Assembly (NCBI GenBank): GCA_964017045.1
Contig: OZ024794.1
Coordinates: forward strand, 22,487,359-22,551,358
Length of the DNA stretch: 64,000 nucleotides
DNA from: Omphiscola glabra
Lineage: Eukaryota > Mollusca > Gastropoda > Lymnaeidae
Reading direction: 5' to 3'
Shown here piece by piece: positions 23,470 to 35,049 of the stretch (position 1 is its first letter; every line of letters starts with the position of its first letter). The notes beneath the pieces were generated by a model. That model saw only the letters and a list, made by a program, of their open reading frames with translations. It was not told the origin of the DNA and did not search any database. The position numbers and the translations under genes were made by a program.

Positions 23470-25059
23470 ATGTGTGAAAATATAGGAGTCACCGTTCCTG
23501 TTGTGATTGAGCCTGGCGACAGCCTGGTGAGCACTGTCGTGGAGGATGTCTCGCATCAGTTGGGCCCGACATCTCCTAAGGGGAACACCGACGAAGGTCC
23601 GGCACCAGGATCGGAAACTCCAGTTGTTATTGTTGCCCCTTCTCTAAGAGTTGAAAAATTGAAAGGAAATGGAAATAGCCATGATTCCAGCTTTTGTGTC
23701 AGCGAGGAAGAGGGGGGTGGTGGACATCATGATTATTCAGACGAAGGAGATGGCGATCATTCTGGTAATAACAGCAGCGTGCCTGATATGGCTTTGGATG
23801 TTGATGCCTTGATAGATCCTCCAGATGAAGAGCTGCAACAAAAAATAATTAACCTTGTGGAATATTATTTTTCGGATGAAAGCATTCTGAAAGATGCTTT
23901 TCTTCTCAAACATGTCAGACGGAATCGGTTCGGGTTTGTGAGTATCAAACTAATTACCTCTTTTAAGAAAATGAAAACGCTGACCAAAGACTATCGTGTT
24001 GTAGCATATAGTTTAAAAGGATCAGAAAAGCTTGAACTGAATGATGAGTGTACTAAAGTGAGAAGAAAGGATCCTTTACCAGATTATGATGAAACTGTCC
24101 CCTCAAGAACTGTAGTTGCCCTTAATCTGCCACTTGAAAACCCAACAATGGAAAACATGGCTGAGATCTTTTCAAAGTGTGGTTGTGTAAATAATTTTAG
24201 AATTTTACGACCAGGTTGTTCGATTCCTTCTGATTTACATAAATTTGCTTGCAAACATCCAGAGTTGGGCTCAACTATGTGTGCCGTTGTTGCATTTGAG
24301 AACTATGAACAAGCTAAAAAGGCTTGTGAAATTCTTACTAACAATGACGACTGGAGAAAAGGAATGCGAGTAGTTCCTCTTATGGTTCCCAAAAAAAAAG
24401 AAGACAAAGAAAAGAAAGAGAAAAAAGAAAAGAAAGAAAAAAAGAAAAATGATAAAGATGAAGACATCTCCCCAGAAGAATATTCAACTGACGATAAGAA
24501 AAGACGCCGTCGTGGCGGTCGGCGGAAAAAGACCAGAGTTGATGAACTGACTCAAGACTCGTCTTGTTACAGCAGTGGATCCGAAGGTGATTCTCCATCA
24601 AAATCTCTTTCATCTACGAACAAATATCGAAGTGGAGATCACCTCAGTCCAAATTTGACACCTCCTAGAGGGGGCCGTACCAGTCCAGCTGGGAGTCCCC
24701 ATAACAAACGAAGGGGTTATGGAAAATCACCTCTTGCTGATTCCAGCTCGGGTCTTAGTCCCAGAAGCAGCCCTGAAACTGTTCGTCGAGGTATTGATTC
24801 ATCTGGTGGTGATAGTACTCCGTCAAGCCCGTGGGTGCAGAGGCGCCTGAGAGTCGCCCAGGAAAAGATATCTGGTGGGAGTCCACTGGGCAGCCCTCTT
24901 TTGGGAAGACGCAATCCAGATGGCACTTTTGTTCATGGCTCAATACCTAAAATGCTTGACATGACAAATGTGTTACGTCAGCCTAAAGGCCCCGATGACA
25001 CCAAGGGATTTTACGGAGGAATGGGCAGAGGGAAACCCAGAAGTAGTACCATTGCTTGA
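23470..25059 (+). CDS. LARP6: La-related protein 6 (LARP6), 529 aa, uninterrupted
   Basis: LARP6 is a cytoplasmic/nuclear RNA-binding protein; in vertebrates it binds the 5' stem-loop of collagen mRNAs and controls their translation. The La motif spans about residues 119-203 (EYYFSDESILKDAFLLKHVR, then SFKKMKTLTKD and KVRRKDPLP). The RRM-like domain spans about 211-310 (RTVVALNLPLENPT, VNNFRILRPG, CAVVAFENYEQAKKA). A lysine-rich stretch follows, then Ser/Pro-rich repeats (SPxGSP, TPSSPWVQRRLR). The C-terminal SUZ-C motif LRQPKGPDDTKGF is at about 503-515. The ATG at 23470 is the first in frame after the stop at 23323; the frame is open upstream but has no ATG. Human LARP6 is 491 aa with introns; here the whole coding sequence is one exon. 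Polyadenylation signals follow at about 25136 and 25700. Confidence 0.96.
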   Translation: MCENIGVTVPVVIEPGDSLVSTVVEDVSHQLGPTSPKGNTDEGPAPGSETPVVIVAPSLRVEKLKGNGNSHDSSFCVSEEEGGGGHHDYSDEGDGDHSGNNSSVPDMALDVDALIDPPDEELQQKIINLVEYYFSDESILKDAFLLKHVRRNRFGFVSIKLITSFKKMKTLTKDYRVVAYSLKGSEKLELNDECTKVRRKDPLPDYDETVPSRTVVALNLPLENPTMENMAEIFSKCGCVNNFRILRPGCSIPSDLHKFACKHPELGSTMCAVVAFENYEQAKKACEILTNNDDWRKGMRVVPLMVPKKKEDKEKKEKKEKKEKKKNDKDEDISPEEYSTDDKKRRRRGGRRKKTRVDELTQDSSCYSSGSEGDSPSKSLSSTNKYRSGDHLSPNLTPPRGGRTSPAGSPHNKRRGYGKSPLADSSSGLSPRSSPETVRRGIDSSGGDSTPSSPWVQRRLRVAQEKISGGSPLGSPLLGRRNPDGTFVHGSIPKMLDMTNVLRQPKGPDDTKGFYGGMGRGKPRSSTIA

Positions 25060-28000
25060 GTTCAAGTCAAATGCATTTAAATTCTGTACGGTAATGTTTT
25101 TCCTAAGACAAAGGTCTTTTCATCAAATAATCTTGAAATAAAATGTTAATCGTATTTCTTCTCCAACTTGTGCAGTGGGAAGTGTAAGTTCTTTAGAGTT
25201 CTGAAGTTTTGCTTTAGTCAAAATTGTAATTGTATGCAATCTTGGTGATTTAGTAGTAAATGTATTGGTTATGTGTGATTAAATGTAATTATCAAAATTT
25301 ATTAATGAATCACAAATTTGATCATCAAATGAATTATTTTATTATTTCTGTTTGAATTCACAAGAATGTTTTAGTAAAGCTTACATTTTTAGGAGTAGTT
25401 ACGTTTTTTTAAAGAATAAAATGAATTGATTTTAAAATGTTTCACACTTAAAGATTTTAGAAGAATCCCAAAAAGTTGAGGATTTAATATTCTTAAAGTA
25501 AAATAAAAATGTTCAAGTTCCTACACAGCTGTATATTTGTTTTGTTTTTTTACTGGTTTCACTTTTTATTCTGTTTACTTGAAAAGTTAATTGCCAAGTT
25601 CAAATTATTGTATTAGTTTTCTTTAATTTTTAAACCATGTGCATAAGATAAGAATCTGTGGATTATGGGGAACTCTTAAAATATATGCATTTATACAGTT
25701 CAATAAATAAAAGTTTGATAAAATAAATACTCTCATCAAAAGACATTTTGTTCACCATGATGTTACTCAGTAACTGAGTTTTATTGTGTAAGTAGGAGAC
25801 TGCAACAAGCACAAGTAACTGGTAATTTATCAGATAATATATAACTTTTTCCTCTTAAGCTCTAGGAGATTTAAATACCACTTAGAGCGTTTTCATCTTT
25901 CTCATATTTTATAAAGAAACTTTTTTGTACCGGTAATAAAAAAAGTTCTTTAAAAAAATAATGTTTATTTTTTATATTTTTATTCCTGACTAAGAATAAA
26001 GGAGTAAATCATCAGTTTTTGCTTTTACTTTTAGTCACTTCATCTATCTAAAAAAAAACAACTTTTAATTGAATCCATTTACTGTAATTGTAAATGTACA
26101 TATATGTATTCATTATAAAAATAAAATACAGATTCCAGGCTTATAGTGTATAGTAGTTGTTGGAAGACCATGTCAATTTTTGTGTACTGTTAAGAAAAGA
26201 ATGGTAGCTGTATGTTATTTAAAATGTCTCTTTTTACAATTTTATAATGTCCATGACACTAACCTTTACATGAATCAGAGCTGGTACTTTTTGGTATTGC
26301 AGTATTTCACAACTCCAGATTTTATCAAATTATCTTTAATCAGAATGCCTGGAAAAAGTTATTTCATGGCAAGAATACTTTTTTGTTGTTGCTAGCATTG
26401 GATAACAATATGCAATATCAATTTCTATGCCAGAGTTTAAAAAAGAATTTGAATTAGTAGCCAAGTTTATATAGATAATTATGGAAACCCTGTATATTAG
26501 GTATAATTTACATGTGTAATAATAATAAAGACGGTAGAAGTCACAAATTATGTTTTAACCTAAATGAAACCAGTTCTATTTCATTCATTGTTATTCAGTT
26601 GTGCACTTAATAATTTAGTACTGTAGTACACATTTGATTAATCACATCAAATTGATTTAAAGTAATGGCTATGTTGAATTATTATGCATGATTAACGTTT
26701 CAACATGTAAGTGCCTTTGCTTTCTGTTAAAATCTGTGAGAGATTATATTTTAACTTATATATTTTACTTCATTGCTAAAAATTCTTTTTGAGGGTAATT
26801 TGTTTTGCCTAATACTAATTGTTCTTTAAATCAGTTTTATTTGTTCATTTTGAATTGTAAGTTATATTTATAAGTTTTTTGTTGCTACTTATGTAGTTAT
26901 CTCAGTGAGTTGAAAATTCAATAATGAGTTAAATATACAATACCTATGGCTTCATTGTTGAATTCTGTTGTTTGATAACAACTAAGATTAATTTCTTCCA
27001 TCTATTCAAACCTTCCTGATATTTGAATGTATATATATTTGCTTTGATATATATTTAACAGATCAAGCCACTTTCTCACCTCTTAAAACTGGTATTATTT
27101 TTGTGAGAATTAAAATGTATGTTACTGTTAGTTAATTAGTTAATGAATATCATTTTTTTAGGTTAAAAAAGTACTAAATGTTCTATGTAGACGTACTGAC
27201 ATATTTTAAGTTTTGGTAAATTCTGAGAGATCGTACCGTGGCTGCCATCTTGGTTGCAGCGACCCGCAAAATTATGTCCAAAATGTATCCCTAAACCTAA
27301 CCTGAACCCTAATTCTATCCCTAAACCTAGCCTGAACCCTAAACTTATCCCTAACCTTGTGTTTTGACCCTATGGGAACCAGGGACAAAACACGCAAATG
27401 AAATCAGGTACAATCTATCCGAATTAGCCTAAGTTTTTACTATGAATTTTAAGTCTATATTCACTGGGTTTTTTCAAACAGAAAGTAAAAAGTTAATTCT
27501 AATCCCTGCAAATTGCAAACATTACCTTTTAATGTATGTATTTGATGCAAAATCTTAGTATTTTGTTGTAAGGTTTCATACCATTAGGGCAATGACACTT
27601 CTAGAATATTCGATCTTAAGCACAATGATATGGACATTGTTGCATTTGTCCTTGTATTGTGAATATTTTATAAAATCAAACCATGGGTAAGGATGAGTGT
27701 CATATACTTCTACTGTACAATTTCTCAAATTATTAAAACAAACACTCAATTTAAAATTACTTTTGAGAATGTAACCATCTTATGATTATGCTACATTTCA
27801 TCATCTCATTACATCTCTGTTCATAAAAATGACTGAAAATACTTATATAACACCTTGCACTTAAAATCACTGCTCAACCAAGTCTTTAATTATTTTAAAG
27901 TAAAAGATCCAAAACACACTAAATTCACAACTCTCAGATATTGAGGGAACTTATTTGTTGGACCTCTTTATATTTGCTCATTGCTTTTTGCTTTAAATCT

Positions 28001-30019
28001 CAACGGGTATTTGCATAAGAGTAAGTAAGTTTATTTTAACTTTCTAATTTCTAACATCTTGAGATAAATACCAAAATATGTTTCAACTAAATTAGAATTT
28101 GTCATTCAACTGGTAATTTTAAAAAGAAAAATGTTGCTGATGATATACATTTTTATTGTGGGGAAAAAGGTGATTTTTTATTTTATTGCTTGTAGAACGC
28201 CTAGGTGTTAACCATATTTAAACTTTTGAAAAGAGTTCCTGTCTCTTTCCAGGAAGAGTCATTTACATCTTTAACAATATGATGTAGTGAATTCAGGAAG
28301 ATTTTTCAATTGAGGATTATTTTCATTTCTTAAAATGAATCTGCCAAAAACTCCACTGTAGGAACTTGAAAAAATAACCTTTTTTCAATCCCTTCTGATA
28401 CAAAATCTCATTATATTAAAATTTTGATGCTCATAAAATATTACATTTTTATTAGAACAGTATTGAATTTGAACATAGACAATAAATAAGATAATAATGA
28501 TCTAAATTTTGAACAAGTGTATGCATTTTTGAACACTTAAGTGAGATTTGTTAATTTAATTTAAAAGTTTGCTCATGTTGTTACAATTTCCTTGTACATA
28601 ACTTCACTCACGGTGAATGACTCCATGGTACTAAAGATGGATATTGCACTGTTTTTTTTTTCCCCTTTAAATTTGTTTAAGGTGATATGACTTGTGCCCA
28701 TTCCAATTGTTCAAAACCTCTTATGTTATGCATATATGTTTGTGAAAGAAAGAATTATGGAATTTTATTTCATTTTTGCTATGCCTATTTTCATTATTAA
28801 ATTGGCAAAAGAATAGACATTGTTTCAAAGTCTCTAGTCCAATTAATCCTTAATGCCAGATCATTCATTTCTCTTCATCAGATGAGGATGGATAGTAATA
28901 TTTTGCATCAGTATATTTCCAATTATTGGGAGTATCCTAACTTTTGTTTCTTAAAATTAAATTCTGACAGGTAGCTGTAAAATAGGATTCCAGTAAAAAA
29001 AATTTTAAAAATTGTTAAACACAAAAACTTAAAATAGCTAACACGTCTTTGTGAGGAGAGAAATAAAACGTTACTTTATGTAAATATAAAATAAATTTTT
29101 TTTAGAGTTAAGCTAAATATACTTAAAAGTTTTGCTTTACTTCTTCTTAGTTTTAATGATGTGAAATAATTTTTCAAAATATATAATTTTTGCTAAAGAA
29201 TTTCTTAACTTTCTGGAAGAAAAAAATACTATCTCCTTGTACTAACATATAAAAAAAATTAGATGTCTCAGCGTACAAAAGTTATAGTTGCTCCTTTCAT
29301 TTTTTAATTCAGAAAGATATGTTTACTACTTGCTAATATTATAATTTAAAAGTTTTCTGTTTGTTTTTCTCAAAATGATGTCCAGCATTTTGTTTACGAT
29401 ATTTAAGGGATGGGGATATTATTAGCATTATTTGTATGAATTTTTTAACTACTAAAACTCAAAGAAGTAGCTTCACTAGTCTATATATTTAAATAAGAGA
29501 GCTTGCGGCATTGTTAAATAACTTGTTTTTAATGTTGATTAGACTTGTTTACATTAGAAAGATATTCATTTATATAAATGTCTTTATGTATAATTTCTAT
29601 GTTTATTAAAATAGCTTGTGTTTAAATGATAGACCAGTCATCAATCAGCTACTACATACACAAAATGCTTCTAAAATAGTAGTAGATTATAATCTTGATA
29701 AAAGTTTCTTAATTTTGAGCAAAGTAATCAAAAAAAAATACAGCACTGCCAATCTATTTTAATGTTATGTGTTTGTTAGTTTTACAGAAATTGTTATTGT
29801 AAATATTTTTTATTTTGATATGTGTTCCTTGAACTTGAATTTCTTCCTTACTTTAACTTTGCTTAGTTTAAGAAACATGTGCTACAAAGTTCAGAATTAT
29901 TGTGTCTTGAAATTATTTATCTGCACATTTCATTATTTTAAGAAAGATACATTTTTAAAAAAATGTTCCTAAGTTTAAATATGATTATTTTCCTGCTTTA
30001 AGCTTTACATCACTTAGCC
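25060..30019 (+). other. LARP6 3' UTR and AT-rich intergenic DNA, no gene seen
   Basis: No conserved reading frame was found in nearly 5 kb. AATAAA occurs at about 25136, 25702 and 25722, so transcripts may end within the first 700 bp, or much later. One degenerate telomere-like block lies at 27235-27430. The rest is AT-rich sequence without recognisable repeats. Confidence 0.6.
27225..27430. repeat. Telomere-like degenerate repeat block (copy 1)
   Basis: TATCCCTAAACCTAACCTGA plus ACCCTAA occurs, then again with a G substitution, then TATCCCTAACCTTG. It is preceded by GTGGCTGCCATCTTGGTTGC. The same arrangement is at 62792-62975. The CCCTAA-like units are imperfect and the block is interstitial, so it is a dispersed repeat rather than a telomere. 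Confidence 0.75.
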
Positions 30020-30641
30020 CAGTGGTTCACAAACTTTTTTTTCTGGCCACCGCTCCTTGATGCCATAAATTCATTCGCTTCCTCCCCCCCAAAAAAACAA
30101 CAACAACATATAAATATTCAGAGTAAAAGTTTTCACTAAGGCATATAACAACACAACAGTTAATAATTATTAATTGTTTATCAAAATACAAATGAGGTAT
30201 TTTACCTTTATTAACTAAAAAAATGGATCCATTGATAAAACAAGGAGCTACACTACAAGTACCGTACTTAAAATCTTCCACCAGGCTGGAAATATTAATT
30301 TTCCGTATGTATTCATAAAACTTTGTATGAGTTCTTAATCTTGGCCTTCAACTAAATAAAAGCATTACCAGTATATAAAAGTTGAAGTGGCTCTGGTTCT
30401 ATTAAGTCAACTGCCGTAGTATATGAAAATGAATTTATTATGAATCTTTCAAAGTATATTCAATTTCAAATAGTCATAAAAAAATGACCTCTGCATCAAT
30501 AAATGGAAAATAGAAATTTACTTGTGTGAAAATCTACCATAACCAAACAATTATATTGCTAGAGTAGTTTTTCAAAGCATATATCTGCATCAAGTGTAAG
30601 TGTGTAAAAATTTGTTGTTATACCTACTTTGAGAATCACTA
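30020..30641. mobile_element. hAT-like MITE, 622 bp
   Basis: The left end is CAGTGGTTCACAAACTTT; the right end ACTTTGAGAATCACTA is its imperfect inverse. The flanks ACTTAGCC (30012-30019) and ATTTAGTC (30642-30649) match at 6 of 8, both differences being transitions, as expected for an old 8-bp duplication. Confidence 0.65.
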
Positions 30642-30857
30642 ATTTAGTCCATTACAAACTGGACTTGTATTTCACTTATCCAAAAATTGTGGGTTTGATT
30701 GATTTCATTAATTGTTTTGCATTGTTAAGTCTAGATATGTAAGACTGGATCTATTTTTGTTCTAATACCGGTACGTCCCAAGTAGTTTGAAAACATTTCT
30801 GATAAATATACATCAAATTGGGAGGGTTATCAAATTGAGAATGGTATATTAGCAATA

Positions 30858-31345
30858 CAGTAATTCCTCGTGCATTCCCATTTTGGGATACATGAATTAA
30901 CGGATTCGCGAAATTTTCATTGGAACCTAACTAATTTGCATTCGTGATACCTTTTTCAACAGATCTGCGAAATCCACGAAAAACCCAGCAGTAGTGTTTG
31001 TTTAATTGTTGAAGTAAATTATACATTTTCTTGCTTTTTTAAAGTGTAAAATCGGTAAGAAAAATTTTGTTAATGAAAATTCTTCTTTTGGGGGAAAGGG
31101 AGAGTGGGGTTACTGTACTCTCTTTTTACGTCAAACATTTCTTGTTTTGTGTTGCATCCACCATTTTTTAAGGCTAACGTTACAATGTAACTAAATTGTT
31201 TTGGGAACATGATTTGGGTCATATTGAAAGGGTTTAAACTCTAGAAATAAGTATTTATTAGCATTTTTAGTGACTCGTATCTAACGTTGGCGATTCCTCC
31301 AACGGGTTCTGGAACCTAACCTCGTGAATGTTCAAGGTATTACTG
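30858..31345. mobile_element. TA-flanked MITE (Tc1/mariner-like), 488 bp
   Basis: The left end CAGTAATTCCTCGTGCATTC and the right end GAATGTTCAAGGTATTACTG are inverted repeats, flanked by TA at 30856-30857 and 31346-31347. Internal pieces ACGGATTCGCG and CTCGTGAATG are subterminal inverted matches. No coding capacity. Confidence 0.68.
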
Positions 31346-33105
31346 TATATAGACAGCTGATATTTGCCGGCTAGATTTTCAAACCAATATCAATAAGAAA
31401 GTCGATTCCTTTATTTAAATAACGAGCCAGTGCAAATCCAGTTTTTAAAAGAATGTTAACTTTCTACAGAAGAAGAGACACATTCTTCTAGAATGATGTG
31501 TTATTTATTGGTTGTGTTTTTACCCATTTCATTAAAAAATTGTGTTGTCAGATAATACATTTATTCACTGATCTCTAAATAATTATTGGATGAGAGGATA
31601 CAATATTTATCAAGTAGTTATTACAAAGTGGTTAAGTAACAGAATTGTCAATTCAAATGTTTTGCAGTTAAAAATATATATTATGCACCATTGTTATCAG
31701 GTGCTCTATTAAACATTATTAACCGCTAGTCTGTATCTCTGCAAAGAGACTTGATTGCCATGAAAAGAGACTTGATTGCCATTTAGCAATTGCATCTTAT
31801 TAAATGCACACAATTACTCTATGCTCATGTAATGTAAATATATGCAAGTGCCACTTCAAAGTGTACATCAAAATATTATTTAAAAATCAGTGTATTTGCA
31901 AATCGTTTCCAATTATTATTGGGCTATAAAATCTATCAAACGTTTTGAAAAAAAAGCCAAGAACAAATTGGTACCGTACGGTACAGAAATTTATGAACTA
32001 ATAAGAATAAACTTTTTTGGTCTTTCTAAATATTGTGTTTGTCTTTTTATAGACCATATCCAAATGCACGATTCCAAATCCTCGATCATTAGGCCTACTT
32101 CAAGTTTTGCAACTGCTTTTAGGTAAACAACCACGATCAGTTGACTGGACCCAAACTGTCTTGTCATTTCTTACTGGTATGATTGATCCATATATAATCC
32201 GCGTATTTAAAATCCGCGATCATCAGACACACCCTCAGGATGAAGTCCATGCTTTTATTGTTATTGATTAGACATGGCTGTATAATTCCTTAAGAGTAAC
32301 TGTTTTGGTTTGTAAACTCTTGGTTTTCTAACTACTCCTAAGTATTTATTCAGTTGGGTGATAGATGCTTGGTACATCCGTAATCGTTGTTAAAATTTGT
32401 GACACTTATTTCGCCAGTTTTTATTAAGCTCAGCTAAATATTTAATTTACGTCACAGGCAAAAATAGAACCGGTAAGATGGACTTTGTGTTGCCTCTAGG
32501 CTCATCTAATACTGTTGCGATATCTTGCAAGTGTAAAAGTATGTGAAAGTTGTGTTTATTGGAGCTACTAGAAAGTGTGAGATTTTCAGGATAATCATTA
32601 AATGTCTGTACGCAGAATTTACCACCCCCTCCCTCAAAGCAATGTGTACGTAATATATGGATGGACCCATTTCATACTGATGGACTATTTAAAAAAAATT
32701 ATAATGGCTCTACTTCCAGGTCTTTTGCACTATATTATAAATTACCATATGCGCCTGCGGAGGTCCCCAACCATCCTGGAAAAAGAAAAAAAAGAGGGGG
32801 TGGGGGGTGAGTAAGCCACGTGTGGACAAAGCGGAGGGGTGCGTATTTTGTGATGACGTACTGTAACATTAAGTAAATAGAAAAACAAATTTGACACAAC
32901 TACTACTAGTGAACTCTAAATTTAACGTATCGAAATATGTATAATAAAGATGCCGTATCGGGTATTTAGATGTCATAATAGCAAGTGAGTTCAGTCGATC
33001 TTGTGATATTGAGCGTTCCTGATTATTAGGAACTGATGACGTGTATAATTGCTGGCACTATTTAACGAGATTCTTCTGCAGACTCCAACTCGTAATACTC
33101 TAAAT

Positions 33106-33276
33106 CAGACCTGCACAACATGTGGACCCGCCAGCATCCACTTTGCGACCCGTGAAGTAACCAAATATTCTTTATTATTTTCTTAATAGCTTCCCCCCTG
33201 TCCTATTTTCATTCGGCCCGCACAAGTTTTTATAAAGTATTATGACCCGCCATACATTTTGAGTTGTGCAGGCCTG
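33106..33276. mobile_element. hAT MITE, 171 bp, perfect 8-bp target duplication
   Basis: CTCTAAAT is present at 33098-33105 and 33277-33284. Between them CAGACCTGCACAACATG begins the element and GAGTTGTGCAGGCCTG ends it, an inverted terminal repeat of about 14 bp with one mismatch. The body is rich in GACCCGCC. Confidence 0.88.
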
Positions 33277-33603
33277 CTCTAAATGTTTGGAAAGCTTCTT
33301 TAATTGTATCTTTCAAATTTTGATTGTTCCACTGTGCTCTTTATGCGTTCTACTTCGTAAGAGTTGTCGGAATTTTCATTGCGTCCATGTCATAATGCCT
33401 GCTGGACCAAGGCCCGCACCTAGGGAGGGAGGGGGGGGGGGGCAACCGTGGCACTTGTCAGGGGCCGAGCTAGATAGGGGGCCGCTCTTTTTCTAGTTTC
33501 TAAAATATACGCACATGTTTGAAACTCGAAAAGGGCCCGAACTCTGTCGGCTGCCTGGGGCGCAGAATTTCTTGACGCGGCCCTGACGGGACTCCATCTA
33601 CGG

Positions 33604-33778
33604 CAGCGGTTCTCAACCTGTGGGTCGCGACCCCTTTGGGGGTCGCCTAAGACCATCTGAAAACACATATACTCTACAGTTATGAAGTACAAAAAAAAGT
33701 AATTTAATGGCTGGGGGTCGCAACAAAATGAGATACTGTATTAAAGGGTCGCGGCATTAAAAAGGTTGAGAACCGCTG
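33604..33778. mobile_element. hAT MITE resembling vertebrate SPIN/URR1-type elements
   Basis: ATCTACGG is duplicated at 33596-33603 and 33779-33786. The element begins CAGCGGTTCTCAACCTGTGG and continues with GTCGCGACCCCTTTGGGGGT and GTCGCCTAAGACCATC. It carries CTACAGTTATGAAGTA, CTGTATTAAAGGGTCGCGGC and ends GGTTGAGAACCGCTG. From memory these segments, in this order, match non-autonomous hAT-Charlie/SPIN-type elements of vertebrates closely. The paralogous repeat at 51104 lacks the insertion. Confidence 0.9.
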
Positions 33779-33880
33779 ATCTACGGGTTTGATTTGAGAG
33801 TTTGCCTTCTCTTAGATGAGCTGCCATCCAAGGTTAACGAGTCCCATCCACCCGGGGTGCTTGTGATGTTTGGGCTTGTT

Positions 33881-33940
33881 TAGGCGTTTTCTGGCGATTG
33901 TAGGCGTTTTCTGGCGATTGTAGGCGTTTTCTGGCGATTG
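33881..33940. repeat. Three perfect copies of a 20-bp tandem repeat
   Basis: TAGGCGTTTTCTGGCGATTG is repeated three times without change, inside the dispersed repeat whose other copy (51180-51240) lacks it. A recent local expansion. Confidence 0.95.
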
Positions 33941-34991
33941 ACTAGCTTGGGATTGACTCGTTTAGACTGCTAGGCCACCCTGAGCCCGGTATTATATACC
34001 CGGTAACACAGTCTCAAACCCACCATGATGACAGTTTCCTTCTTTAACAACTCTTTTTTGAGACATACAACTTTTGCATTCTCTGGAGTAGATTTAATAT
34101 CTTAAGCAATTACACGCAAAAACGTCTGAATCGTGCCGTGGCCATTGGTCATATCGGCATTTAAACGCAGTTACTCACCCACATGTCTGTCATTCTTTTT
34201 AAAACTAGTACATAGTCATAGTGAAATTCGCCATCTTTGTGCACAACAATGTCAAGATTTTTGGGGTATAACCACAGAGAGTTGGCTTGATGCTGAGAAA
34301 CAGTTCATTGCTAGAACTGAGTAAGCCCCAATAATGAGATTGCTCCAACTCAGCAATCTGCATTAAAAAATCAACCAAATAAAGCGCGTGGGCTGCACAC
34401 GAAATATAGTGTGCAAAATGATTTATTTTTTGCATTGTGTGTGCCTGAAGAAGACTGTATCAACCTGAAATATTTCTGCATTGTCATCAGTGCCGCAAAA
34501 AGGAAATAAGACACGAGCCTATGGGCCTGACATCATTAGGGGACCCTTGAAAAAGTGATCCATTATTTATTTATTTTTCTGGCGGTGAGAGCGGGGTGGG
34601 GGGACTTGATATAGAAATGAGCATACATATTATGCCTTAATGTAGACCGTAGACGTAGAGTAGCCCACTGACGCGCATCTCGAGCATCTCCATGCACGAC
34701 AAATTATAGAATTAGGATGAGGAAATAATTAAGGAAAATAACACAAGTAAACTTTTCCATTGGCCACGATAGGCATAATGAATCATAGAGGGGTGATTTT
34801 AAGAGTCAATAGTCTTTTTAGGACACATGCCGCATGCGATGAAAAGAAATTCTTAGTACAATTTAATAGCTAATTGGGTCATTGATAGGGTTTATCATTC
34901 CACGGAGTTCACGGAGTCTTAACTATGCCAGGCACACAGGTTAAAAACAACTATATCAGGATATAATTGAGTAAATTAAAAAAAAAATTTA

Positions 34992-34999
<8 letters not shown>

Positions 35000-35046
<47 letters not shown>
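35000..35046. repeat. (TA)n microsatellite
   Basis: About 23 TA units follow an A-rich stretch. Confidence 0.95.

Positions 35047-35049
<3 letters not shown>

Larger units (their letters stand above)
33340..33990 (+). repeat. SINE/LINE-derived repeat, copy 1, interrupted by two insertions
   Basis: GGAATTTTCATTGCGTC, then GACTCCATCT, then GAGTTTGCCTTCTCTTAGAT and CATCCAAGGTTAACGAGTCC match 51060-51260 in order. Here the repeat is interrupted by a GC-rich block (about 33400-33585) and by the hAT MITE at 33604-33778, and contains a 20-bp triplication. No coding sequence; the family is unknown. Confidence 0.75.

Noticed and set aside
24380..24943. Minus-strand frames within LARP6
   Set aside because: Antisense shadows of the lysine- and Ser/Pro-rich LARP6 segments.
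27290..27365. True telomere or chromosome-fusion site
   Set aside because: Only a few degenerate CCCTAA-like units, internal to the window, and the same block recurs at 62897 with shared flanks.
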